Of a DNA stretch of 64,000 nucleotides, positions 52,960 to 62,773 are shown one piece after another; position 1 is the stretch's first letter; every line of letters starts with the position of its first letter. The DNA comes from Butyrivibrio sp. (GTDB taxonomy: Bacteria; Bacillota; Clostridia; Lachnospirales; Lachnospiraceae), in assembly GCA_016291375.1 (NCBI GenBank), contig JAEEXE010000007.1, forward strand, positions 1 through 64,000. The letters run 5' to 3'. Under the pieces are notes generated by a model. The model saw only the letters and a list, made by a program, of their open reading frames with translations. It had not been told where the DNA came from and ran no database searches. The translations under genes were made by a program, and so were the position numbers.

Positions 52960-53607
52960 TTATTTTTTTCTTATATGTTTACTCTTCTCAGCAGCATCAA
53001 GCACATCGGGAACGCTTCCTACTTCTGAAGCTTTTCCTTTAAACTCACACCTTACGGTAACGCGGTTTGCACCGCCTATAGTGCAGGTAAAAAGAGTAAG
53101 ATCCCATTCACCGGCATCCATCTCTTCGATATCATAAGATCCAAGAGTCTCTATATTGGTAACTTCATAGTAAAAACTCTTGCCGTTCATATCGGTCACA
53201 ACCACTTCATCGCCGGTTGCAAGCTTATTAAGATTTCCAAAATGCTCCACATAGTTATGTCCTGCAATTATAAGGTTATTCTCATAAACTGAGCCCTTGT
53301 ACCTGCATACGGAAACCTTGGCATTATCACTTGCCCATTCGCTCTGGATAGGAAGAAGTAATCCCAGGCTTGGAATTTCCACAGTTCCTATAAAACTCCT
53401 ACCACCCACATCAACAACAGGCATATCCCCGGTCTCGTCATATTCAAGGACCATATCGGGCATCTGTTCCACAACTCCCACAAGAAGTTCACCCGAAGCC
53501 TCACCGGCCTGAGCACTCTCATTAAAGTTATGTCGCAAAAGAAATGCCGCTGCACATATGCAGATAGCTCCTATCGCTATGTAAATGTATCCGGAAATTT
53601 TTTTCAC
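52960..53607 (-). CDS. Second sortase of the pilus operon
   Basis: 215 residues with an N-terminal membrane anchor (about 5-25), then a sortase fold. H117 is in AGHNYVEHFGNL, the nucleophile C175 in TLFTCTIGG, and R182 in NRVTVRC. It is shorter than class C and has no C-terminal membrane segment. It may be a housekeeping-type enzyme that attaches pili to peptidoglycan, but its class is not clear. It is last in the operon, after the LPQTG subunit. Confidence 0.88.
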   Translation of the reverse strand: MKKISGYIYIAIGAICICAAAFLLRHNFNESAQAGEASGELLVGVVEQMPDMVLEYDETGDMPVVDVGGRSFIGTVEIPSLGLLLPIQSEWASDNAKVSVCRYKGSVYENNLIIAGHNYVEHFGNLNKLATGDEVVVTDMNGKSFYYEVTNIETLGSYDIEEMDAGEWDLTLFTCTIGGANRVTVRCEFKGKASEVGSVPDVLDAAEKSKHIRKK

Positions 53608-53633
53608 TTATTTCACCTCTGAGAATTGTAGCA

Positions 53634-53663
53634 TACCCCATGAGCACACAAACTCATGGGGTA
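53634..53663 (-). terminator. Strong hairpin between the LPQTG subunit and second sortase genes
   Basis: An 11-bp perfect stem TACCCCATGAG/CTCATGGGGTA with an 8-nt loop and no long T-tract. It probably stabilises or partly terminates the upstream message. Confidence 0.7.
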
Positions 53664-53667
53664 AGTA

Positions 53668-54774
53668 TCAAGCTTTTTTATGGTTTTTCCTTATTCCTTT
53701 GACAATGAAGAATATACCTACTATCAAAAGGATTGGAAGCGGCCACCAGAGCTGTCCTGTCTGAGGAAGTCTCCTTGCACCAAGTACTGCAGGGAGATTT
53801 CTTATAGCTCCCAATACTTCGGGAAGTGAAGGTATTCCCGGAGGACTACTGGGTGGACTTCCGGGTGGACTTCCCGGAGGTGTTCCCGGTGGTGGTGGCG
53901 GCGGTGGCGGCGGACTGTTAAACGTATTTGTCATCGTGTAAACGACTATAAGTCCGTCTGCATTCTCCATCCTACTAATAGAAACCGAATAGGACGCATC
54001 ACCCTCTATAGTTTCTTCAAACTCCCATATGTGACCCGGAGTATCTTTCCATCTGTAAGACCAGCCGTTATCACTGTTTAGCGTAACTCTGGTATATCTT
54101 TCACCATCTTTTCTGATGAGAACGGAAATAGATGTAGGTCTAACATTCTCATTTCCGGAATCATTCCATCTCTTATGAAGTTCAAATTCAATCTCTTTAT
54201 TTATATCAAACTTCTCGCACTTAGCTGTAGCCTCAGCAATATATTGTGCGCCGTCATATATCCACTCGTCATCGTCATCAAGCTGCGGAACAGATATAAG
54301 GAATGGTGCAAATACATATCTGCAATCATCCTGTATTACGTCATCCGTATTTATCAAATAAAATCCGAGCTCAACATTTGAAAATACTGCCTTTCCACCA
54401 ACAGATACTGCGCTGTATGAAGGATTGTGCTGTAATACCGCATATGGTCTTACTGCATCCAGTATCTCCTTCCACTGGCTCTGTGCCTTAGCCGGATCGG
54501 TTATGCTATTTATAGACACAGATGTGAGATTTGCATAATCAGGATCTAGCGTAAATTCCCCATTATTTTTTACGCTGCCTATCTTATAAATATGAGATTG
54601 TGCGCCGTCAAACAGCATGTCATCGCCGAATTTATAGGTAACAGTAAGCGAACCTTTCTTGGAAAGGTCTATTTCGGATCTGGCATGAGACGTAACGGAT
54701 AACGATCCGAAAACGGTCATAAATACCATCACCGCAACCAATATTCGGCTTAAGATATTCTTTCCTTTGTTCAT
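53668..54774 (-). CDS. LPQTG-anchored minor pilin or surface protein
   Basis: 368 residues: signal peptide (about 1-31, cut near SHA), a pilin-like N-terminal domain, a Cna-B/SpaA-like domain, a Pro-rich run (about 285-312, PPPPPPP and GSPP units), then LPQTG (336-340), a hydrophobic segment and a Lys-rich tail. It should be joined to the pilus or cell wall by the sortases on either side. It may be the pilus base or a minor subunit. Confidence 0.86.
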   Translation of the reverse strand: MNKGKNILSRILVAVMVFMTVFGSLSVTSHARSEIDLSKKGSLTVTYKFGDDMLFDGAQSHIYKIGSVKNNGEFTLDPDYANLTSVSINSITDPAKAQSQWKEILDAVRPYAVLQHNPSYSAVSVGGKAVFSNVELGFYLINTDDVIQDDCRYVFAPFLISVPQLDDDDEWIYDGAQYIAEATAKCEKFDINKEIEFELHKRWNDSGNENVRPTSISVLIRKDGERYTRVTLNSDNGWSYRWKDTPGHIWEFEETIEGDASYSVSISRMENADGLIVVYTMTNTFNSPPPPPPPPPGTPPGSPPGSPPSSPPGIPSLPEVLGAIRNLPAVLGARRLPQTGQLWWPLPILLIVGIFFIVKGIRKNHKKA

Positions 54775-54797
54775 AAAAACAATCCCTCTGGAAGCAA

Positions 54798-55649
54798 TTA
54801 TTTCTCAATTACTCCTTTTGCCTTTTTAGGTTTCCTAGTTCTGATCAAAAAGACTATAAATGCTATTACCAAAATCGGTGCACCAAGGAAAGGTGCAACT
54901 ATCAAATTACTGTATCTCGTAGCGTCCGCAGGCACGATAAGCCTCGATTCTTCGCTATAATCAACACGTCTTGCCCTTACAAGCAGCCTGTGAGTATTGA
55001 TACCATAGGGTGTGCAGGTTACAAGCGTGACGTATTCTTTTCCATCGACAATTGCCAGGTCATTGGTCTCCTCAGGAAGAACAATGTTGATTTTATCAAC
55101 CTGATATGCAAATGTCTGATCTAATATATGCAAAAGAAATGTATCACCCACGATCATCTGATCGAGGTCTGAAAAAAGTTTTGAAGACGGAAGTCCTCTG
55201 TGCCCCGAAAGAACCACATGTGTGTTCTTAGTCCCCGTAGGAAATGATGTACCTTCAAGATGTCCTATACCAACCTGCAATACCGACTCTTCGGTTCCAT
55301 GATATATAGGAAGATTAACCCCAATATTCTCAATCTCTATATATCCCATTATACCTGTTCCGGTGACATTCATGATACTTTTGTATTTAGCAAGCTCATC
55401 ATCGTCCAGGTTAAAATTCAGTGGTTTCTTGGCTAGCTCCTCGTTATACTCACGAGCTTCTGACCACATCTTCGTGTAATCCTCCTGAGGAATATTATTT
55501 ACAATTTCCTCGTAGTTGGATATAGCACGGCTCTGGTTCCTTGAATTGATATAATTACTGACAGATGGATAGAGAAAAATACCTAGTCCCGCAACAAAGA
55601 TCAGTCCAAATATTAAGTTAGGTATAATTTTGCGAAAGCCCTTCTTCAT
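54798..55649 (-). CDS. Class C (pilus-building) sortase
   Basis: 283 residues with an N-terminal membrane segment, a sortase core and a C-terminal membrane segment with a basic tail, the class C layout. Catalytic H150 is in VVLSGHRG, C212 in TLVTCTPYG and R221 in HRLLVRARR. It polymerises pilin through LPxTG motifs. The lid segment just before the core lacks the DPW/DPF motif common in class C enzymes. It is preceded by a hairpin (55699-55728) that may keep sortase below pilin. Confidence 0.92.
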   Translation of the reverse strand: MKKGFRKIIPNLIFGLIFVAGLGIFLYPSVSNYINSRNQSRAISNYEEIVNNIPQEDYTKMWSEAREYNEELAKKPLNFNLDDDELAKYKSIMNVTGTGIMGYIEIENIGVNLPIYHGTEESVLQVGIGHLEGTSFPTGTKNTHVVLSGHRGLPSSKLFSDLDQMIVGDTFLLHILDQTFAYQVDKINIVLPEETNDLAIVDGKEYVTLVTCTPYGINTHRLLVRARRVDYSEESRLIVPADATRYSNLIVAPFLGAPILVIAFIVFLIRTRKPKKAKGVIEK

Positions 55650-55698
55650 CTGACAGTCTTTACTTCTTCACCTTTTTTATTCTATGAATCTCATTTTA

Positions 55699-55728
55699 TT
55701 CTCCGGGGGAAAGCCTTCCCCCGAAGAA
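55699..55728 (-). terminator. GC-rich hairpin between major pilin and sortase genes
   Basis: A stem of about 11 bp around CCGGGGG/CCCCCG, followed by AATAAAA on the minus strand. It is a probable stability or attenuation element giving excess pilin message. Confidence 0.75.
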
Positions 55729-55778
55729 TACTATTATTCAACAAGATTCAAATATAATACTTTCTTTCATACCGGGTA

Positions 55779-57254
55779 TTATTCTGCGTCAGCTTTTCTT
55801 CTAACAATAAAGTATGCAATACCAGCAACTATAAGGATACCACCAACAATATAGAAAATAGTTGTTCCGATTCCACCTGTTGAAGGAAGTGTAAGACCTG
55901 TTCCATCTTCTACCTTCTCAACCTGTATATTTTCAACGGTAGAATTCTTGGTTACTATCATCTCCTGAGCGTGCTCATAAGTTGTGCCGTCAACAGTAAC
56001 TTTGCCCTCAAGAAGGTTGTATCCCTTAGGAGCCTGTGTCTCTACAAGAACATACTTCTCGGGAGCGAAACCTTTGATAATAATGTTATCAGCCTCAACA
56101 GTTGTGAACTCTGTTACTGTTCCGTCAGGATCAACCTTGTACTCAGTATCTGAGACCTTTGTAAGCTTAACAAGTGACTTATCAAGTTCTCTGTAAATCT
56201 CAAACTTTGCATCCTTAAGGAGCTTATCAGTTCCCTTTGCAACCTTTCTGATTGCTACAGGATATGTCTTATGCTCTGTCTCCTTAGGAACGCCCTTTCC
56301 ATTATGTCCATATATAAGCTGAGCTTTATTGACATTTGCACTGGGAGAAATAACTGCATCCGCATTTAAAACAGCAGTATATTTAATAGTAATCTTTATA
56401 TCCTTGCTGGGTTCACCTTTAAAAGTAACCTCAAAACCTTTAGTTTCATCATCGGGATCAACATATGAATTATCGATCGACCATGTAAGTCCCGCATTAT
56501 CAGTATCAAATGAAATATTTGCATCTGTGATCGGATTAAGAGTAAGTCCACCCGTTACAGAGTCATGAATCTTATATCCAAGTCCGCCTTTTTTAAAGAC
56601 ACCTTCTACAGAATATTCAATGGTATCGCCTATCTGATGATGGCCACCTGTAAGGTCCTCATATATAAGATTCTTATTTGTAGCATCTGTAACAATCTTG
56701 ATAATATCTGTTCCTTCATTCTTCTCTGCAAGTTGTGCATCGGGAGTTGTTGTATTTACAGCAACAGCACTACCAAGCGAAGAATTAAGAACATAATATC
56801 CAAATTCAGAAACGTCTATTTTAATATCTCCATCTTCTGTTGTTTCTTTTGTTGCTACAGGAGAAATGCTGTTCTCTTCTGCATACGCAAGAGCTGCCTT
56901 ACCAAAAATCTTGGCATCAGCTTCAGATGTAAGTCCTGATGTATCAAGAATATCATTATCGCCTACTGTGAAAAGATCACTCATTTTAACGCTAAAAGTG
57001 CCGGTTTCATCTGTGTAGGTGTAAGTATAATTCTGGAATCCATCGAAAATCGGATTAAGTTTGTAAACGCCGCCCGCGTCAGGCTTAGCTTCATCAGCAG
57101 GAACATAATCAAATACACGATATGCTTTATATTCCTGACCTTTTAATGCGCCGGTTATTGTAATAGATCCGGCAGCTGCAAAAGCAGTGATCCCCATCCC
57201 CAGTACCATGACTGCCACTAGGAGACCCATAATGAGTTTCTTGAATGTTTTCAT
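55779..57254 (-). CDS. Major pilin subunit, isopeptide-forming, LPSTG-anchored
   Basis: 491 residues from the ATG at 57254 (AAGGAG upstream): signal peptide ending ITAFAAA, a D1-type N-terminal domain, a fimbrial isopeptide D2 domain in the middle (SVEGVFKKGGLGYKIHDSV onward), a SpaA-type domain with KDAKFEIYRE, then LPSTG (456-460), membrane segment and basic tail. The segment KTYPVAIRK before the SpaA domain sits where class C pilins carry the lysine that joins subunits. A sortase gene follows directly. Confidence 0.92.
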   Translation of the reverse strand: MKTFKKLIMGLLVAVMVLGMGITAFAAAGSITITGALKGQEYKAYRVFDYVPADEAKPDAGGVYKLNPIFDGFQNYTYTYTDETGTFSVKMSDLFTVGDNDILDTSGLTSEADAKIFGKAALAYAEENSISPVATKETTEDGDIKIDVSEFGYYVLNSSLGSAVAVNTTTPDAQLAEKNEGTDIIKIVTDATNKNLIYEDLTGGHHQIGDTIEYSVEGVFKKGGLGYKIHDSVTGGLTLNPITDANISFDTDNAGLTWSIDNSYVDPDDETKGFEVTFKGEPSKDIKITIKYTAVLNADAVISPSANVNKAQLIYGHNGKGVPKETEHKTYPVAIRKVAKGTDKLLKDAKFEIYRELDKSLVKLTKVSDTEYKVDPDGTVTEFTTVEADNIIIKGFAPEKYVLVETQAPKGYNLLEGKVTVDGTTYEHAQEMIVTKNSTVENIQVEKVEDGTGLTLPSTGGIGTTIFYIVGGILIVAGIAYFIVRRKADAE

Positions 57255-57305
57255 ATTCCTCTCCTTCTTTGAACCTTGTAAAAAATGTAAGTTTACGTTG
57301 TATCC

Positions 57306-57346
57306 GGTGCAAATGAGCACCTGTTTTAAAGCTTTGTGGCTTTAAA
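57306..57346 (-). other. Paired hairpins between the adhesin and major pilin genes
   Basis: GGTGC/GCACC (57306-57321) and TTTAAAGC/GCTTTAAA (57325-57346) are both perfect short stems in the 113-base gap. They may be processing or stabilising elements for the pilin message. Confidence 0.55.
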
Positions 57347-57367
57347 TCCTTCTCTTTAGACTAAAGA

Positions 57368-60300
57368 TCATTCATTCTCTTCGTCTTTTTTTCTGCGTCT
57401 CTTTCCAATAAAGCACGCACCTGCTCCTGTAAGAGACATCACTGCCGCTCCGGCTCCTGCAACTATATAAGGAAGCTCACCTATTCCTCCGGAATTTGGA
57501 AGTGTATTTCCGCTTCTCTCATTAGCTACCTCAAGCATAGCGTTATTGCCCTGAACATAGACATTTTCCCAATTGATGTCCGATGCAACCTGCTGATCCT
57601 TAAAGAACGCATAATATGTGATCTTAGGTGCATTTCTATATTCATTCTGACCTGTTGAATCACACTCAACTATGTGATATCTTGTGCGGTCAGGCACAGC
57701 CACTTCTGAAGTCCAATCATTTCCGGGACTTAACTCTATAGGTCCCTTAAAGAATTCAAAAGTACTATCATCATATGACTTGTACAGGTTTACAAATACC
57801 GTTCCAAAGCTCTCTGTTTCCGCTCCGGATACCACATTGCCATCCACGGTCCATATCTTCTTAAGTCTGATATAAGGTGTATTGGTAAGTGTGATTGTAG
57901 TATTTCCGTCAGCTCCGATATCCGTTCTGTTCTCGGTATTCTTGTATCCGTTAACTATTCCAACAGAATCTTCACTTACGGATGTATCAGTAATCGCATT
58001 TCCTGATGCGTCATATACAACATATCTTATAGGATTGAGAGGTACCAGTTCACTTCCGTTGTTATAATACTCGTCAGCAGCATATTCATATTGATTACCA
58101 TTTTCATCAAAGGCTTCAAGATCATCAAAAGTATATGCCTTTGATGTTGCAATTCCGCCGCTCATGTAGTAATCGGAAGCTGGTATTGTAAATGTCTCTA
58201 CCTCTTCGTATTCGCCACCTGAAACTCTTCTCTTAAGAACTACTGTGATATCCCAGATATCTGCTGTGCTGCTCTGATTCCAATTCTTGATAACGGATAT
58301 CTTTGTAGGTGTCTTGTTATAGAAACCTGCATTGACAGGATCAATGTAATTGGCATCTGTACAGTAGTCTATTACGCTGGTGTGATTAGCAAGAATCGCT
58401 TCTATAGAAGCATCATCTGCAATCCTATAATATGTACGAACCACATTCTGCTGATCTACATAATAGTCAACCTTGACAGCCATAATAGCTTTATCAATGG
58501 TTGTCTGTGTGTGGTTACTACCATCTGCATTACCCTCTACAAACATGAAGTAATATGTCTTACCAACTTCCATATTCCATGCGTTTGTTCTGGTATCAAC
58601 AGTGTATTTGATGCTGCTACCCTGGTTGGTAATGAAATTCGGCACCCTACCATTTCCGGTTCCAAATATCCTTCTATCCGTTCCAACCTCTGTTCTTGTC
58701 CCGTTATCTTCTGTCTTGATCATTCTGATCCAGAAGTTAAACTTAAGAGTGTTGTCATCAAGAAGACTACCGTTCAGGTACTTAAACATCTCAATATCAA
58801 AAGGTTTGCGGCTCTTGTTATAGAATCCAACATCCTGTCTGAGCCTATGCGCATCGTTATAGTAATCTTTACTGAAGCTTCTAAGTATATCTGAAACTTC
58901 CTGTTCATTTATCCTATAATATTCGGGCTCGTTTATAGCCTTGTCGCCATCGCCGGGATAATACTTAACCTTTGCAAGAAGTCCGCTCTTATCCTTTAAG
59001 TAATCACCTGTAGTATCGTTCTCAGTCATCATGAAGTAGTAGGTGTTCTCACCGCCGTACTCCATTCCGATATCTGCCGGATTGTTAACACTATACTTGA
59101 TCTCCCACCAATCATTGGTCAGGTTATCATCAAGCGTCTTCCATTTGCCACTCTTCTCATCGAACATGCGAAGGGTAAACCTAAACTTACCGCTATCTGC
59201 TGCTCTCGCATAATCATTATCAATGTATTTCTCAAACACCAGATCAAAGGGAATAACTGTATCATCTATGTTTGAAATTGTTGTTGATGCAGACTCTTCA
59301 AGGAATCTTCTGACAACAATCTTATGGATCTCACAATCCTTTACCAGCGTCTTGGCTATTACAGTTCCGCAGTATGATCCGGTAGTCGTAACATGTGCTC
59401 TGGGAGCAACAAGTGTGCCCGACATAATATCGGCTTCTATTTTTCCGGTATACGGAACAAAATCACCATTATCATCTCTCTGAACGGGATTGATTATGAT
59501 CTGATTAGCAATCTCGTTCCAATCACCGGTTCCTTTACCATTAATCTTAATCTTATCGAGCCTGTATTTATCTATTCCTGTCAGATCAAGATTGAGAAGC
59601 AGGAATCTATTGCCTATATCAATTCCGGTATTGATCGCATAATTATCATTAATGCTCTGCGGGAATCCAAAATAGCGTCTTGTCAGGTCATTTTGAAGAG
59701 TGGGTACGTTATCATATGTAGGAGCACCTCCAACAAGATTGATGACCATTAAATCACTATTATTTTTGCTAGCATAAGCCATTTTGCTTGATGCTGTAGC
59801 TGCATCCGAAAGAAGCTCACTTATGCTAATAGGGAACTTCCCTTGATACTTCTCTGTATGATAAGGCTTTCCATCATGTCCGGCCATGTGTGCAAACGCC
59901 TCGTCATAAGTTACACCTTCATAACCTGTCTCAGTCTTGTAATATACTGTCGCGCCATTTACTTTCTGAAGGACATACTCACCTGTATATCCGTTCATGT
60001 CTTCAACAAAGCTGTCTGTAAATAAACTGATAGCATCATGTGCTCCGTTAATACCATCCTGCTCATACTCAACTGTATAGCGGCCGTTCTTTTCGCCATT
60101 CATAAGTGGTTTTCCATAAGGATCCAACTCGAGCACATAAAACTTTGAATATATTACGCCATTTCCAAGCTTAGCAAAATCAAACGAATACGAACCGTTT
60201 CCTGTAGCATCTGTAGTGATGCTAAATCGGCTGTTTGGAATCTCCTGCTTACCCTGAGGATCGGCATACACAGCAAAATCAAACTTTCCAATCTTATTGG

Positions 60301-62137
60301 GGCCCTTGACTACTTTATTCACCTTGACCATGTATTTGACAAGATGCTCATATACCTTTGCAGAGTTACCTATTGTAAAGTTCTGAATCTTATCGATCTT
60401 ATGTACAGCTATGTTAGCTTCACTGTGCTGACCATCTGAATAATGAGTGCCTCCGCCGTAATAATCATCAGCAACCGCTCCGAAAAATGTGGATTTACCT
60501 AGCCATTCTATAATCTGAGCAGGTGTATATGCTTCGGAACCATCCCATGTATACTCATTTCTACTGGTTACAGCACCATATATTGAGAAAGATGTTGCTG
60601 TAAAGCTGATAACATCTGCTTCTTCTCCAAGACTTACGTTACTGTCTGTAAGGATATCAACATTGATATCATCTGCGCTGATGTCCGTTGCTTCGCTTGT
60701 GGAAGCATATCCTTCCTTAACCTCTTCTTTAATAGGAAGATGAAGTACAGATACATCTTCTTCCTTCTCTGTTTCCATGTCAGATGAAAGCTTGTTGTCA
60801 TCAAATGAAACAGATACTGAAACTGTTCCTTCCTTGGGTTCGTACTCAACATTATCAAGCACAAAAGCTATATCAAAAAGTACAGTGTTGCTATCATCAT
60901 ATTCTGTAGGCTCTTCTTTACCTGCTGCCTCTGCAATAGCCTGTGCATTGGCATTAAGAGCATCCATGTATGCGTTGTAATTGTATCCGCTTGTAAACTG
61001 ATCAAGAGGAGTTACGTTAAGTTCGATTCCCTTAGGGAACTCTTCAGGCTTAGACAGAACAACTGTTACTGTCATGCCATCAACTGTACATACAAATCTC
61101 TCCTGAGTATTAACGGCATCGTATACGAGCTTAAGATCTGTATCTTCCTTAATCTCAATTTCCTGACCGTCTTCTGTTACAGCTTCATAATAAACATACT
61201 GCGCACTTTCTTCTTCATCCTCTGCAAGAAGTGCAGCACTGTCTTCATTTTCTTCTTTTTCTACAGCTACTTCCTGAGTCTTCTTTATGATCTTTACGAT
61301 TTCAGTTTCTTCTTCTCCAAGAAGTGCCTTCTTATATATATATCCATCGAACTTCTTAGCTTCTTCTTTGATCTCAAAAGAATCTGCCATAGAAAGCTCT
61401 TTTGCCTCAGAAATTTCAACTTCATCGGCGTCAACATAATAAACTGTTATAACAACATCCTTGAGCTCTTCAAGTTCTTCTTCATCAACTGAAGACAATT
61501 CACTCGATGCCTCTATTGATGTTTCGCTTGATTCCATGCTTGAAGCATCATCAGCAGCTGTTGTAGCTTCACTTGATGAATCGGATGCTTCCTCTCCAGA
61601 ACCATCTTCTTTAGAGATTTCCTCAGTTGCTCCATCACCAAGTGTAGCCTTGTCCCCTGCTTCATCACCGGTCTTCGGAGTTCCCTCGCCTTCTTTAATC
61701 TCTTCTTTTACTTCTTCTTTTACTTCTTCTTTTGTCTCATCTTTCTTCTCTTCTGACTCTTTTCCTTCCGCGCCCTGATCGTCTTCCCCATCTGCATTAT
61801 CATCGTCGCCTTCAAGGCTCTGCTCTCCTGAATGATCCCCATCATCATTTTGAGCCGGTGTTTCTTCTTCGAAACCACCTTCATCCCCGCCTTCTTCATT
61901 GTTCTTGTTCTCAATAGTCTCATCAATGAGTTCCTGCTCATATTCTGAATCCGCTATGTCCTGAATGCCTATCTTTTCAAAAGCATCCTCTGTCATAGCA
62001 GTTGCAGGCTTATTGAGTACGTACAATGTCACCGTTCCTGTAAGCATTGCAACGCAAAGTGCAAATGCCAACCATCTACGGTAGCTACGATGTCTCTTAA
62101 TGAAGTTTTCTGCGCGATTCTCAACACTTTTGCGCAT
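57368..62137 (-). CDS. Giant LPNSG-anchored pilus tip adhesin
   Basis: 1589 residues, the largest gene here. A basic N terminus and signal/anchor segment (about 18-43) are followed by an extremely acidic Asp/Glu/Ser region (about 75-225). Next come mixed beta-rich domains and, at about 800-960, a choice-of-anchor-A-like domain (GTLVAPRAHVTTTG, CGTVIAKTLV). Several SpaA/Cna-B-like repeats follow (FDLVFEKYIDNDYA, FDIEMFKYLNG, ISVIKNW), then LPNSG (1546-1550), membrane segment and RRRKKDEE tail. It starts at the ATG at 62137. The place before the major pilin gene and the size suggest a tip subunit. The ligand is unknown. Confidence 0.9.
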   Translation of the reverse strand: MRKSVENRAENFIKRHRSYRRWLAFALCVAMLTGTVTLYVLNKPATAMTEDAFEKIGIQDIADSEYEQELIDETIENKNNEEGGDEGGFEEETPAQNDDGDHSGEQSLEGDDDNADGEDDQGAEGKESEEKKDETKEEVKEEVKEEIKEGEGTPKTGDEAGDKATLGDGATEEISKEDGSGEEASDSSSEATTAADDASSMESSETSIEASSELSSVDEEELEELKDVVITVYYVDADEVEISEAKELSMADSFEIKEEAKKFDGYIYKKALLGEEETEIVKIIKKTQEVAVEKEENEDSAALLAEDEEESAQYVYYEAVTEDGQEIEIKEDTDLKLVYDAVNTQERFVCTVDGMTVTVVLSKPEEFPKGIELNVTPLDQFTSGYNYNAYMDALNANAQAIAEAAGKEEPTEYDDSNTVLFDIAFVLDNVEYEPKEGTVSVSVSFDDNKLSSDMETEKEEDVSVLHLPIKEEVKEGYASTSEATDISADDINVDILTDSNVSLGEEADVISFTATSFSIYGAVTSRNEYTWDGSEAYTPAQIIEWLGKSTFFGAVADDYYGGGTHYSDGQHSEANIAVHKIDKIQNFTIGNSAKVYEHLVKYMVKVNKVVKGPNKIGKFDFAVYADPQGKQEIPNSRFSITTDATGNGSYSFDFAKLGNGVIYSKFYVLELDPYGKPLMNGEKNGRYTVEYEQDGINGAHDAISLFTDSFVEDMNGYTGEYVLQKVNGATVYYKTETGYEGVTYDEAFAHMAGHDGKPYHTEKYQGKFPISISELLSDAATASSKMAYASKNNSDLMVINLVGGAPTYDNVPTLQNDLTRRYFGFPQSINDNYAINTGIDIGNRFLLLNLDLTGIDKYRLDKIKINGKGTGDWNEIANQIIINPVQRDDNGDFVPYTGKIEADIMSGTLVAPRAHVTTTGSYCGTVIAKTLVKDCEIHKIVVRRFLEESASTTISNIDDTVIPFDLVFEKYIDNDYARAADSGKFRFTLRMFDEKSGKWKTLDDNLTNDWWEIKYSVNNPADIGMEYGGENTYYFMMTENDTTGDYLKDKSGLLAKVKYYPGDGDKAINEPEYYRINEQEVSDILRSFSKDYYNDAHRLRQDVGFYNKSRKPFDIEMFKYLNGSLLDDNTLKFNFWIRMIKTEDNGTRTEVGTDRRIFGTGNGRVPNFITNQGSSIKYTVDTRTNAWNMEVGKTYYFMFVEGNADGSNHTQTTIDKAIMAVKVDYYVDQQNVVRTYYRIADDASIEAILANHTSVIDYCTDANYIDPVNAGFYNKTPTKISVIKNWNQSSTADIWDITVVLKRRVSGGEYEEVETFTIPASDYYMSGGIATSKAYTFDDLEAFDENGNQYEYAADEYYNNGSELVPLNPIRYVVYDASGNAITDTSVSEDSVGIVNGYKNTENRTDIGADGNTTITLTNTPYIRLKKIWTVDGNVVSGAETESFGTVFVNLYKSYDDSTFEFFKGPIELSPGNDWTSEVAVPDRTRYHIVECDSTGQNEYRNAPKITYYAFFKDQQVASDINWENVYVQGNNAMLEVANERSGNTLPNSGGIGELPYIVAGAGAAVMSLTGAGACFIGKRRRKKDEENE

Positions 62138-62197
62138 ACCGCTAACCTCTTTACCTGTAAAAAACGTTCTCAGTTACATTTATGACTGACTATGATG

Positions 62198-62773
62198 TTA
62201 AAGGCTTCCTGATACATTAAACGGGAAGACCCTAAATACAACCTTGCCGATAAGCTGTTCTTTGGTGACGCAGCCAACCACGCTACTCCTTGAATCTATA
62301 GAAGCACTGCGGTGGTCTCCTAAAACAAAATATCTGTTTTCCGGCACTTGATATGGAAATGTAATATCTGTTGGATCAAAACTTTTTTCAGCGTACGGCT
62401 CTTCAAGTAGCTCCCCATTAACTGAGACATTGCCGTCTTTATCGATGTTTATCCAATCACCGGGCGATCCTACCACTCTTTTTACAAGGACTTTATTGTT
62501 GTAGTAAAAAGCGATAAGTTCTCCGGGTTCAAACGTTGAACTATTCTGTGCTACCACTATCTGCCCTGTTTCCAGTGTAGGTGTCATGCTGTCACCTGTA
62601 ACTCTGAGAACTGTGATAAAAAAACTGGATACCAGAACAGCCAGGGCTGCCACTATAACTACCACATACAATGTATTTCTAAGTACTTTTTTGTATTCTT
62701 TTTTGCTGTTTTCTCTTTTAAGTTCCTTCTTAAGATCACTTAGAGAAGGTTTTAACACTTTTTCATCACTCAT
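62198..62773 (-). CDS. lepB: Signal peptidase I
   Basis: 191 residues with one N-terminal membrane segment. The Ser/Lys catalytic pair is S62 in TGDSMTPTL and K98 in LVKRVVGSPGD; the family motif LGDHRSASIDSR is intact. It overlaps the upstream coiled-coil gene by eight bases. A dedicated copy in a pilus operon probably cleaves pilin or adhesin signal peptides, as seen with SipA-type proteins of other Gram-positive pilus loci. Confidence 0.93.
   Translation of the reverse strand: MSDEKVLKPSLSDLKKELKRENSKKEYKKVLRNTLYVVVIVAALAVLVSSFFITVLRVTGDSMTPTLETGQIVVAQNSSTFEPGELIAFYYNNKVLVKRVVGSPGDWINIDKDGNVSVNGELLEEPYAEKSFDPTDITFPYQVPENRYFVLGDHRSASIDSRSSVVGCVTKEQLIGKVVFRVFPFNVSGSL

Noticed and set aside
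58382..58894. 170-codon plus-strand frame
   Set aside because: Shadow of the tip adhesin gene; no start signal or motif.
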